From NCBI RefSeq assembly GCF_011064615.1, contig NZ_JAALJH010000066.1, positions 1 through 50,380 on the forward strand: a stretch of DNA of 50,380 nt, given 5' to 3'. Position 1 is the first letter of the stretch, and every line of letters begins with the position of its first letter. The notes below the pieces were generated by a model. That model was given only the letters and a program-made list of their open reading frames with translations, was not told the origin of the DNA and did not search any database. Below, piece by piece: positions 9,306-17,931 of this stretch. The translations under genes and the position numbers were made by a program. The DNA is from Aquisphaera insulae (GTDB lineage: Bacteria > Planctomycetota > Planctomycetia > Isosphaerales > Isosphaeraceae).

Positions 9306-9676
9306 GGTATTCCCCTTTGTCGGCTTGGGAGCTGGGCACCGAAGGTGCGATTCAGGACATGCTTGACAGGGAGGCCTTGCCTTCTCTGGCCAGGCAAATT
9401 GGGCGCGTTTCCAGCCGCAAGGATCCTCCCTGCTTGCATGTCCGGTGTCAAGAACGTTTGCAGAAAATTGCTTTACAAATCAGCACGGCACAATCAGGCC
9501 GCTCCCGCCGCCCTTGACGCATGGTGGACACGAATGTGAGTTGGCCAATCGCAAGGCGACGGGGCGAATTCGAGTGCAAGCGCGGTGGGTTCTCCGCCAA
9601 CGCCCCATCGAACGGCCGATCGACATCCGTGGCGATGACCGTTCCATGGGTGGTCGGAAGGTCCGCCTCAGGCGAG
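9306..9676. other. Intergenic region upstream of the Tat caspase gene
   Basis: No gene-like frame is seen here. On the minus strand a perfect -35-like TTGACA lies at 9446-9451, but the hexamer about 17-18 bases further (AGGATC) is a poor -10. This is at most a weak promoter candidate for the gene starting at 9305. No terminator-like hairpin with a T tract was found after the WD40 caspase gene that ends at 9677. Confidence 0.4.
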
Positions 9677-12600
9677 CTATTTCGCCTCGGAGCGTTGTAG
9701 GAATTCGATCGCCACGCGTTCGTCCCAGCGAAGATTCTTCGATCGCTGGAAGACGCGAGTGACCCGCTCCATGGCGGCCTTTGCGTTCTCGGCGTGGTCG
9801 AGCTGGCGCTCGGCGGCGGCGATGAGAGCCAACCCCCAGAGGCTCGAGTGGTCAGGGCCAACGACGGTTTCGAATGGCTGAACCGACTTGATGACGTCGG
9901 CAGCATGGCCACCGCGGAGTGCGGCCCAGTGCTTCACGAATGGAAGCTCCCAGTCTCCCGAGTACCGGCTGTGGGCCCGCTCTGCCAGGGTGGAGAGAAT
10001 CTTGGGGTCGGGCAACGCGTCTGGAAGAGCGGCCGCGAGGCGGACGTAAAGGCAGAGGAGCCTGGGGTCGTTCTCGGCATTCATCGCAGACAGCAGCTCA
10101 CGGCAGGCCGTGCGGTAGCCGGACAGGTCGCCCTGTGCCAGGAGCACGAACCCTCGCAAGATCCTCGGCTTCACGGCGCCGGGTTGGAGACGCGCGGCCG
10201 TGGAGAATCCTCGGGCGGCGTCTTGCCAGTGGCCCAGCTCGGCCGCCGCGGTCGCCCACCGTGCGTGCAGGTCGGGGTCGTCCGCCCAGGTTCGCGTGAG
10301 GCGGTCGAGGTGGAATTTCGCGGCATACCATCGGCCCTCGGATTCACATAGCTCCGCAATTCCGCGATCGAAGCTCTCCGCGATCGACGCATCGGCCTGG
10401 GCGTCGGCGGGTGAAGACGCGGCGAGCTCTCGGCACGACGACTCCCATTCAGCGTACGGAGCCTGCGCCGGCTCCTGAAGGTCGTCAAGCTTGAGTCCGG
10501 TCCGCGGGGTGAGTATCGCCTCGAGCCGATCGGAGTCCGTGGGCAAGGGAGCGGGCAGGAAACGCCACCGCCGCGCCCTGGGAGGCGGTCGGTTGCCCGA
10601 GTCGATACTCATGATGCTCAGGCTGTCGACCGGCTTCACCTCGTAAGTGGTGACGGTGCCGTCGGCGCCCGCCTCGATGCGCTCGATCGGACGAGCGTGG
10701 GAGAATTCACGAAGCCAGGGGCGGCCCGTGGCCGCGTCCCACACCCGGAACGAACCTTCAACGCCACTGCCGTAAACACTCAGGCCGTCGGCGGAATATG
10801 CGAGCAGGCCGATCGGCTCGGCGGTTGCGATCTCGGGGCCGTCGGCGAGCCCGCTGGCGACATCGATGAACCAGAGCGACCGCCCGTGGGCCACGGCGAG
10901 CTGTCGACTGTCGGGGCGGAACGCTGTCAGAAACTGCCCGGCTCCGGATCCTCCCGCCTGAATTCCGAGGGGCCTGCCCGTGAACGTGTCGAACCCCAAA
11001 CCTCGGCCATCCGGAAGGATCATGATCGAGGCCGCCAACCCCGCGCGGGACGACGAGAACCGGGGCCGGATGGGTATGCCACGAGCCGTGCCGCTCGACA
11101 CGTCCCAGAGTCGTGCCGAGTTGTCGCCGAATTGGGTGAGGAGCGCCTTGCCGTCGGGGCTGAATTGGCTTCCCACGAGGGAGGTTCGATAGTCCTTCGG
11201 ATTGGGAGCCGGGTGAGTCAGCGGCGCCCCGCGACGGGCGCCGGTCGTCGCGTCAAAAAGACCGACGGCCATCCGCCCGCGGACCAGGATGGTGGTGCCA
11301 TCGGGGCTGAAGATCGGGGGATGGAACAGATTGTCGCCGGCCAGTCGGAGCGGCTCGGCGCGGGCACGCCCCGAAGCAACCTCCCAGAGCTGTACGGAGT
11401 CGGAGCCCTCGACCGCCAGGAGCGAACCGTCGGGGCTGAAGACCAGGTGGGAAACCGGCCCTTCGTGGTGGAGGGGTCCGTGTACGATCCGACCATCGGC
11501 CGCGTCACGAAGCCATGTACTGACGCCGCGGCTCTCCGCGCGAGACCGGCCGCCCGGGCCCGTGACAACGAGCGTGGGGGGCGGCTCCCCGATCGGATCG
11601 CCCGAGGGCCGGCCCGTCGCAAGGTCGAACCGGCGGAGCCGACCGTCGAGGGCGAACGCGCGGCGGCCATCGTCCGAGAAGCCGACCGCATGGATCCGGC
11701 CGTCCATCCGGAACGGCTCGCCCCGAGGCGCAGCCGTTGCGACGTCCCAGGCCCGGAAGGTTCCCCGTTCGCCGCCCACCAGGACAACTCCTCCTGGACG
11801 GTCGACTGCCAGTGCGGAGACCACCTCGGCCTGCGCCAGCGGTCCCGCGACCCGCTTGCCCGTGTCAACCTCCCAGACCCAGACCTGGTTTCCGGCGGCG
11901 GTCGCCACGCGTGCTCCTTCGCCGCTGAAGGCCGCGACATCCGCACCGCGCGGATGCGTCAGCCCGTCGTGCATGGCCTGGCCGCGCGCGTCGCGAATCT
12001 GGATCCGGTCGCCATCCTTGCCTTCGGCAAGGGCGAACCGGTTGCCCTGCGGGTTGATCGCCCGGAGACGCCCCACACCCTGACCGTAGGATCTGGTGGT
12101 TTGGCTCTTCCTGCGCGTCGCGTAGAGCTCCATGTTCTGGGACACGTACGTCCCGACGACTCCTGCGCTGTCGGGCAGGAAGATGACCGCATAGCCCCCC
12201 GCATAGCCTTGCTCGTACTCGGCAAGGAGCTTTCCGGTCGACCCCTCGCGGAATTGCAGGAGCGAGTTGGTGATCGCGTTGACCCCGCTCGAGAGCACGA
12301 CCGTTCCGTCGGGACTGATCGCGTGGGCCGGGTTGCGGAGGTCCGGAAACTCGATCCGCTCTCCGATCGGCTTCAGGGTTTCGGCGTCCCACACGCGGCG
12401 ATCACGCAGGAACCGCCGGCCGTCGGGCGTGACCGCGAGGACCGTGCCGGCGTCGGGGTTGGCCGGCGCATCGGCTTTGGGAAGTTCACCCCAGAGGGTT
12501 CGCACGGTCACACCGAGCGACTCCGGGCGGGCGCGTGGACCCCAGACCCGGGCGGTGCCATCGGCGCTCGCCGTGGCGAACGAGCGGCCGTCGGAGCTGA

Positions 12601-14746
12601 ACGCGACGGCGAGCACGCTGTCGTCGTGCCGCAACGGCTCTCCGATTGTACGGCCGTTGGCCGTGTTCCAGAGCCGGGCCAGGCCGTCCTGGCTGCCGGT
12701 CAGGATCATTCGGCCGTCAGGGCTGAACGTCAGGGCAAGGACAGGCTTTGGGTGCTGCAAGAACGGACACACGAGGCGGCCCGTCTCGACGTCGATCAGG
12801 TAGACACCCAGGTCGGTCGCCAGGGCGACGGAGCGGTCGTCAGGTGAGATCCTCATCAGGACGACCCGGCTGGGGCCCTGGATCGGTTGACCGAGCGGCC
12901 GGCCGTTCGTCGTGTCGAATTTCTGCAGAAGACTCCCCCCCGCGCCTGTCCCTGTTGCGGTCCGGACCACGAGAAACGGGACGCGACCGCCGTGAGAGAA
13001 GTCGACCTCGATGTCCCCTCCTTGGCCCCCGGCGAGCGGCCGGACCGGCTTGCCCGTCGTCGAGTCCCAGAGCTGGAAGCCGCGGTAGTACGTGGCCCCG
13101 TCCGGCGCGAGCGCCACCAGTCCGGAGAACGGTTGCTGGACGAGAGACTTGCCGTCGGGAAGGCTCCATGAATGGAACCCGGCGCCGACCAGCCCCCCTG
13201 CGACCAGCATCCGTCCGTCCGCGGACACGGCGAGCTGGTTGACTCGAGTCAGCGTGGGCATCGGATCACGGAGAAGGCGGGACGTGCTGGCGTCCCATGC
13301 CCGCACTACCCGGTCCAGGCCACCGCCGCTGGTGAAGAGGGTTTTCCCGTCGCGAGCGAAGACGAGCGCGAGCACCCGGTCCTTGTGGAGCATCGGCGGG
13401 CCGAGCGTGCGGCCCGTCGCGGCGTCCCAGAGGCGGGCGGTCTTGTCGTACCCCGCGGTAGCGATGGTCCGGCTGTCCGGGCTGAACGCCACGAGGTCGA
13501 CGGGAGCCTGGTGCCGGACGATGATCTCGAGGTGGCCCAGGCGGTCGGCGAGGAGACTCCGGATGCCTTCGCGGGCCGGACCACGCTCGGGCGCCAGCCG
13601 GTAGGCCTGGAGTAGGCGGTGGGTGGCCAGCTCGTGGCGGCCGACGGACCATTCCTCCAGACTTCGGTCGACAGCGATCATCGCCTGGCGCTGCCGGCTC
13701 CGCTCTCCGGGGGTGAGCCGCTGGGCCGTTTCCCGGAACACGAAGTCGCCGTCTCCGGGGCCGAGCTGGCCCCAGTCGGGAATCTGGCGGCTGTTCAATG
13801 CGTTGGCGACCTGGCCCTCGACCCGCGCGGCCACCTGCCGGAAGGTGAAGGCGTGGTCGGACCGGTCGGAGTCGGCACGCTCGCGGAGAACCTTGAGAAG
13901 CGCGGTCGTGAACACCGAATGCCGCTCCGCGCCCAGCCCGTCGGCCACCGGCGTGTAGCGGCCGGCTGACATGCCCCAGAAGGCTGGCTGACGGAAGTAA
14001 TAGCCAAGATTCTCCCCGACCGGCTCCACGCGCCCCGGACCGCGCTGGCCTGCGTCCGAGCGGGCGCCCGGTGTTGCCTGACGCTGCGGCCCTGGCGTGC
14101 CGGCCGCCGCCGGGGTGAGATCCCGTGCGGGCGCAGGGGCATTGCGGCGCTCGAAGAGAGAGCCCGAGTAGCAGCTGTCGAGAATCAGGAGCTTGTGACG
14201 GCATGGGAGCCGCCCGATGGTGTCGCGGATCCATGTCACCGATAAGCAAGAGCCAGAGAGGTCGTCCGCCCGGGAATCGGCCGCCGCCAGGAAGCCCTCG
14301 CGACCTCCAGGATCGATCAGGCCGTGGCCGGCGAAGAAGACGAGCAGGCTGTCGTCCTCCCTGAGACCGCGTCCCGGCAACCACTCCTCGAACGCGGCGC
14401 GGAGGTTGTGCAGCGAGGCAGAGGCGTTGTCCAGGTAACGAATGTGGTCGTCGGTGTACGCGAATTCCGCGGCCAGAATTTCCCGGAGCTCGCGCGCGTC
14501 GTTCGCGGCGTACAGCAGTGGTTCCAGGCGACTTTCGCCGCCCTGGTAAGTGTCGATACCCACAATGATCGCGTACCGGGCGTGATAGTCTGCGATCTTG
14601 TCAGGGCCCTCCGGAAGCACGAGTTCCGCGCCCCTGGACGCTGTCTTCCCCTGGGAGTTCTCAGGAGCCCCGAACTGAGCGCGGCTGGCGCGTGCGCCCA
14701 GGAGAACGACCGTCAGTACCAGCGCAATCCACACTCTTCGCGGCAT
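9677..14746 (-). CDS. Exported caspase-WD40-TPR protein (1689 aa)
   Basis: This is a caspase-family C14 protein with a very large protein-binding region. The frame is open to a GTG at 14797, but the ATG at 14746 begins a clear Sec signal peptide (MPRRVWIALVLTVVLLGARA) and has GGAG seven bases upstream, so I use it. The caspase core is residues 55-340, with His141 in FFAGHG and Cys192 in ILDSCYSGSL. About residues 400-1340 are many WD40 repeats (VAFSPDSRTIATAGYDKTA type, with RLWDAATG endings), enough for two propellers. About 1470-1689 are TPR-like helices. No NACHT, NB-ARC or other NTPase lies between the caspase and the WD40 repeats, unlike the usual bacterial STAND-type layout. The gene is first in transcription order of the protease cluster. 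The WD40 and TPR parts probably recognise a ligand or partner; which one is unknown. Confidence 0.88.
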   Translation of the reverse strand: MPRRVWIALVLTVVLLGARASRAQFGAPENSQGKTASRGAELVLPEGPDKIADYHARYAIIVGIDTYQGGESRLEPLLYAANDARELREILAAEFAYTDDHIRYLDNASASLHNLRAAFEEWLPGRGLREDDSLLVFFAGHGLIDPGGREGFLAAADSRADDLSGSCLSVTWIRDTIGRLPCRHKLLILDSCYSGSLFERRNAPAPARDLTPAAAGTPGPQRQATPGARSDAGQRGPGRVEPVGENLGYYFRQPAFWGMSAGRYTPVADGLGAERHSVFTTALLKVLRERADSDRSDHAFTFRQVAARVEGQVANALNSRQIPDWGQLGPGDGDFVFRETAQRLTPGERSRQRQAMIAVDRSLEEWSVGRHELATHRLLQAYRLAPERGPAREGIRSLLADRLGHLEIIVRHQAPVDLVAFSPDSRTIATAGYDKTARLWDAATGRTLGPPMLHKDRVLALVFARDGKTLFTSGGGLDRVVRAWDASTSRLLRDPMPTLTRVNQLAVSADGRMLVAGGLVGAGFHSWSLPDGKSLVQQPFSGLVALAPDGATYYRGFQLWDSTTGKPVRPLAGGQGGDIEVDFSHGGRVPFLVVRTATGTGAGGSLLQKFDTTNGRPLGQPIQGPSRVVLMRISPDDRSVALATDLGVYLIDVETGRLVCPFLQHPKPVLALTFSPDGRMILTGSQDGLARLWNTANGRTIGEPLRHDDSVLAVAFSSDGRSFATASADGTARVWGPRARPESLGVTVRTLWGELPKADAPANPDAGTVLAVTPDGRRFLRDRRVWDAETLKPIGERIEFPDLRNPAHAISPDGTVVLSSGVNAITNSLLQFREGSTGKLLAEYEQGYAGGYAVIFLPDSAGVVGTYVSQNMELYATRRKSQTTRSYGQGVGRLRAINPQGNRFALAEGKDGDRIQIRDARGQAMHDGLTHPRGADVAAFSGEGARVATAAGNQVWVWEVDTGKRVAGPLAQAEVVSALAVDRPGGVVLVGGERGTFRAWDVATAAPRGEPFRMDGRIHAVGFSDDGRRAFALDGRLRRFDLATGRPSGDPIGEPPPTLVVTGPGGRSRAESRGVSTWLRDAADGRIVHGPLHHEGPVSHLVFSPDGSLLAVEGSDSVQLWEVASGRARAEPLRLAGDNLFHPPIFSPDGTTILVRGRMAVGLFDATTGARRGAPLTHPAPNPKDYRTSLVGSQFSPDGKALLTQFGDNSARLWDVSSGTARGIPIRPRFSSSRAGLAASIMILPDGRGLGFDTFTGRPLGIQAGGSGAGQFLTAFRPDSRQLAVAHGRSLWFIDVASGLADGPEIATAEPIGLLAYSADGLSVYGSGVEGSFRVWDAATGRPWLREFSHARPIERIEAGADGTVTTYEVKPVDSLSIMSIDSGNRPPPRARRWRFLPAPLPTDSDRLEAILTPRTGLKLDDLQEPAQAPYAEWESSCRELAASSPADAQADASIAESFDRGIAELCESEGRWYAAKFHLDRLTRTWADDPDLHARWATAAAELGHWQDAARGFSTAARLQPGAVKPRILRGFVLLAQGDLSGYRTACRELLSAMNAENDPRLLCLYVRLAAALPDALPDPKILSTLAERAHSRYSGDWELPFVKHWAALRGGHAADVIKSVQPFETVVGPDHSSLWGLALIAAAERQLDHAENAKAAMERVTRVFQRSKNLRWDERVAIEFLQRSEAK

Positions 14747-15089
14747 GGCCAGGCTCCGGGGATGTCGGCCTTGGGTGGGCAAGCGGACCAGTTCCACCTG
14801 TGCGAATCAGCGTTGGTTCCGCGGCGAATCGCGCACTCTTGCTACTTCGTTCGTGAGGTCGATTTGTGATGAGGGAACCCAGCGAGATGACATCGAGAAT
14901 CGCAGGCAGGAGCCGATCGAGACCTGCTCAGAGGGCGTCTCGTTCGTCGCGGCCTTCGCATGGGAGAAACTCCTGCCGGGCCTTGCCATGACCGACTTTG
15001 CGGTGGGGTTTCTCCATTTCCGTCTGAAGTAAGACATTTTTCAACTCCGAACGCGAGGTGAGTCGTCCTGTGAGCGACGGGGAAGGTGA
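14747..15089. other. Intergenic region between the GH13 gene and the protease cluster
   Basis: No convincing gene was found. A 76-codon minus-strand frame (14807-15037) has no recognisable domain and I do not call it. An inverted repeat with arms GGAGAAAC (14963-14970) and GTTTCTCC (15008-15015) encloses 37 bases, so a structured leader or small RNA is possible. Any promoter for the WD40 caspase gene should lie here, but no good sigma70-type pair was seen. Confidence 0.4.
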
Positions 15090-15099
15090 TCACCTCGCG
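15052..15099. repeat. Perfect 10-bp inverted repeat spanning the GH13 stop codon
   Basis: CGCGAGGTGA at 15052-15061 pairs with TCACCTCGCG at 15090-15099, with a 28-base loop. One arm includes the GH13 stop codon. In the direction of that gene no T tract follows (the minus strand shows an A tract), so this is not a classical intrinsic terminator. It could still protect the 3' end of the message. Confidence 0.5.
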
Positions 15100-17000
15100 A
15101 ATACGAGGAGTCCGTTGGCCGGCAAGACGAGCGGGGCGGAGAAGTCGAAACCGTGCATCGGCTGGGAATCGGCGAAGACGCGGCCCCCGTTTCCGGTCGT
15201 GTTCGGATTGACCCAGTTTTCGTACACGTCGCTGTTGAACACTTCTCGCCATTCCCCGCCGCCCGGGAAGCCGATCCGGTAATCGAACCGGTTGAACGTG
15301 GAGAGGTGGACGACGACCATCACGTCGTGCCCTTCCCCCGGCACCCAGCGGTGGAAGGCAAGCACACGGTTCTGATCGTGGACGTGCACCGGGCGGAAAC
15401 CCTCGCCGCGGAGGGCCGGCTGACGCCATCGGAGTGCCAGCAGCTCGCGAGTGAACCGGATGTGGTCGAGCATCTGCTTGTCGCCCGACTCCACCCCGGC
15501 CCAGTACAGGAGCAGATTCGCATGGTTCTTCAGGTCGTCCGCCCACTGCTTGTCCTCGAGGAACTCCTGGCCCATGAACAGCATCGGGATGCCGGGGGCC
15601 GTCAGGCTGATGCCGGTGGCCACCCGGGCCCGACTCCGGCCATACCATGAGCGCGGATTGTTGAAATCACCGAGCCGGGCGATCCTCTGCTCTCGTTCTC
15701 GATACACGATGTCGTGATTCTCGGGCCCCTGCACGAACTGCCACTGACGAGGAAACCCATCGGGCCAGAGACGGGCCGCGAGATCGGTCAGGTTGAGAGG
15801 CCGCTCATCGGGCTGCGCGGCATTACCGATCACGTCGCGAACGGTGATCCGCAGGCCGTCCGTAAGCGTGGTGTCGAACCCCGCGCCCTCTCTCGGCGGC
15901 TTGACGACGTAGGGATTGACGTCCCAGTACTCGGCGTGGTCGATCGCGCCCGGCCGGAGATGGTTCAGGGTCGAGGTCAGGTCCTGGCAGAATGACCAAC
16001 CATTGGGCCAGCCGTCATGGTCGATGACGCTCACCTGGTCGTAGCGGAATCCGTCGACGCGGTACTCCTCGAGGAAGAACCTGGCGTTCTGGATCAGGAA
16101 GTCGCGGACCTCGGGCTTGCCGAAGTCGAAGACCTCGCCCCCCGCGTGCTCGTGCCCGTTGAAGTAGAGCGAGTTCCGCTTCCCACCGGAGGTCGGCTGG
16201 CGGTCGAAGAACCAGAGGCTTTCGTCGCCGAAGTCGCCCCCGGCGTGGTTGTAGACCACGTCCAGGATCACCGCCAGCCCGTGGATGTGGCAGAGGTCGA
16301 TCAGGGCCTTGAGCTGGTTCATCTCGCCCCGCAGGTCATCCACCGCATACTGGTCCAGCCCCCGGGCGGCGAGCAGTTGATTCACGGCGGCGACATAAGG
16401 CGGGAGGTCCGCGTCCTCGACGGCGAAGTCCATCTCGGGCGAGAAGTAGTCGGTCCCGTTGTAGCCGAGGCTGAACTCGGTCTGGAACTCCTGGATCGGC
16501 AAGAGCTGGAGCGCGGTCACCCCAAGCTCCGACAGGTGAGGGATCTTCCGGGCCACGTCGAGGAAGGTGCCGGCCTTGCGTGGCCAGTTCGGGGTGTAGA
16601 ACGTGCCGACGTGGAGCTGGTAGATGACGAAGTTGTGGAACTGGGGCGTGACGAACCCCGTCTCGTGCCAGGGGAAGTCGGTCGTTCGGATGATGCAATC
16701 GCCTGGGAAGGGCGTCTCCAGCTCGCGAGCAAAGGGGTCGCGTTTCGGCCCCGAGCTGCCCGTTCCCTCAACGTGGAAGATGTAGCGGTCCCGATCTTTC
16801 GCCCCCTTGAAGAAGCCGCGCCAGTGACCGGCCCCGTCCCTCGTCAGCAGGCTCGAATCGTCCTTGACGCGGCCGTTGAAGTCGCCGAGGGCGTACACCT
16901 CCAGGGCGTTGGGCGCCCAGACACGGAACGTGGCGCCGTCGGCGATCAGGTTCGCCCCCATCGGTGTGCTGGGCGTGACGTGGTCGAGCGAAGCGGGCAT
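15090..17000 (-). CDS. GH13 alpha-amylase-family protein, branching-enzyme-like (636 aa)
   Basis: This is probably a cytoplasmic alpha-glucan-active enzyme. The frame extends to 17096, but the ATG at 17000 has a good ribosome binding site (GGAG) and the fold begins soon after it, so I use it. Residues 12-105 form a CBM48/E-set N-terminal domain (ATFRVWAPNALEVYALGDFN). A (beta/alpha)8 GH13 barrel follows with all four motifs: DVVYNH (247-252), GFRYD with nucleophile Asp321, AEYWD with acid/base Glu358, and GPENHD ending at Asp430. A C-terminal beta domain (about 540-636) carries the GEWREVFNSDVYEN segment also found in the relic at 582-660. No signal peptide is seen. Glycogen branching is my best guess from the CBM48 plus barrel layout; other GH13 activities such as debranching or amylase cannot be excluded. 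It follows the acyl-carrier-like gene by 166 bp. Confidence 0.85.
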   Translation of the reverse strand: MPASLDHVTPSTPMGANLIADGATFRVWAPNALEVYALGDFNGRVKDDSSLLTRDGAGHWRGFFKGAKDRDRYIFHVEGTGSSGPKRDPFARELETPFPGDCIIRTTDFPWHETGFVTPQFHNFVIYQLHVGTFYTPNWPRKAGTFLDVARKIPHLSELGVTALQLLPIQEFQTEFSLGYNGTDYFSPEMDFAVEDADLPPYVAAVNQLLAARGLDQYAVDDLRGEMNQLKALIDLCHIHGLAVILDVVYNHAGGDFGDESLWFFDRQPTSGGKRNSLYFNGHEHAGGEVFDFGKPEVRDFLIQNARFFLEEYRVDGFRYDQVSVIDHDGWPNGWSFCQDLTSTLNHLRPGAIDHAEYWDVNPYVVKPPREGAGFDTTLTDGLRITVRDVIGNAAQPDERPLNLTDLAARLWPDGFPRQWQFVQGPENHDIVYREREQRIARLGDFNNPRSWYGRSRARVATGISLTAPGIPMLFMGQEFLEDKQWADDLKNHANLLLYWAGVESGDKQMLDHIRFTRELLALRWRQPALRGEGFRPVHVHDQNRVLAFHRWVPGEGHDVMVVVHLSTFNRFDYRIGFPGGGEWREVFNSDVYENWVNPNTTGNGGRVFADSQPMHGFDFSAPLVLPANGLLVFAR

Positions 17001-17166
17001 GGGCTCTCCGCGAAATGGCCTGAGACAGGGTGCGGGGCACAGCTCAGCAAACATCCGGAATCGTGCGTCAAGCAGACTATTCGGGAGCGAGGGCATTCGG
17101 CAACGGAAATCCGACCCGTTCCGTTCAAGAATTCAACGTCTGTGAGCAATCCAGGCGCCCCGTGCT

Positions 17167-17931
17167 TCAGAGTGTGTAAGCTCCCAGATCCGCGACGAAC
17201 CGAGTCTTCGCCGAGATCCTGCCTCGGGAAATACCCCACTCCTCGATCAGCGACACCAGGTCCTCCCACACGTCCCGGTCGTCCCACCGGTCCTTCCGGA
17301 GGGCCTGCTCTCCGTAGGTCTCCTTCACGATCGCCCGCGTCAGGCCGGAGATCGTCTCGCAACCCTGGGGCGGCTCCGTATGAAGCGGGGTCAGCGCCAA
17401 GAGCAGAATCATGGCGAGCATCGCGGCGATGATCGGATACGGGAACGGAAGAACCGTGAAGAACATCGCTGGGACAATGCCACTTGCCGCCAAGACGATG
17501 GAAAACGGGAGCGGCCACGTGATGAGACTGAGAATGAGGCACCACTTCAGCACTCGAGATGGTGGATCGAGTGACGGCAGCCTCAGGCCGATGCAGTCCT
17601 CAAGACGTGACCAGGACAGTCGCCGACTGGCTCGCGGCAGCAGATCCTCCACGCGGGAGTCAGGTCGCAAACGGTCTCTCGGCAGACCGAACACGGCACC
17701 GAACCCACGACGAACACGACGGAAGGTCGCTGCGGTCAGACAGGCCACCGGGGGCCGTGGCCGCCGGTGCAGGAGGATGTACCGATGGAGATCGCCGACG
17801 GTCTCGAACGTGTCCGCCTTCCCGTTGAAGGCATTCGGAACCCCGAATTCCTCCTCGACCCTGGCCAGCAGTTCGTAGGTTTCGATTCCCATCTGGCACC
17901 ATGAAAGCGGGTCGTCAGCTTGGCCTGGCAT
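17167..17931 (-). CDS. Membrane protein with split acyl-carrier-like segments (254 aa)
   Basis: The function is not recognised. Residues 14-49 (ELLARVEEEFGV, then ETVGDLHRYI) look like the second half of an acyl carrier protein, but the usual DSL serine site reads MGI. Residues 67-115 look like a first half (VRRGFGAVFGLPRDRLRPDS). Two hydrophobic helices follow at about 128-175. The C-terminus (EDLVSLIEEWGISRGRIS, then FVADLGAYTL) again resembles a first half, stopping where the DSL motif would begin. No serine for phosphopantetheine attachment is seen in any copy. The start at 17931 overlaps the stop of the GH2 gene by 17 bp; an internal ATG at 17892 is an alternative. The overlap suggests translational coupling with the beta-mannosidase gene. 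It could be a degenerate carrier or a scaffold. Confidence 0.65.
   Translation of the reverse strand: MPGQADDPLSWCQMGIETYELLARVEEEFGVPNAFNGKADTFETVGDLHRYILLHRRPRPPVACLTAATFRRVRRGFGAVFGLPRDRLRPDSRVEDLLPRASRRLSWSRLEDCIGLRLPSLDPPSRVLKWCLILSLITWPLPFSIVLAASGIVPAMFFTVLPFPYPIIAAMLAMILLLALTPLHTEPPQGCETISGLTRAIVKETYGEQALRKDRWDDRDVWEDLVSLIEEWGISRGRISAKTRFVADLGAYTL

Noticed and set aside
10697..12847. Plus-strand frame of 716 codons opposite the WD40 caspase gene
   Set aside because: The WD40 repeats on the minus strand are unmistakable; this is their antisense shadow.
14807..15037. Small minus-strand frame of 76 codons before the WD40 caspase gene
   Set aside because: It has no domain, signal or clear ribosome binding site, and an inverted repeat lies inside it. 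More likely non-coding.
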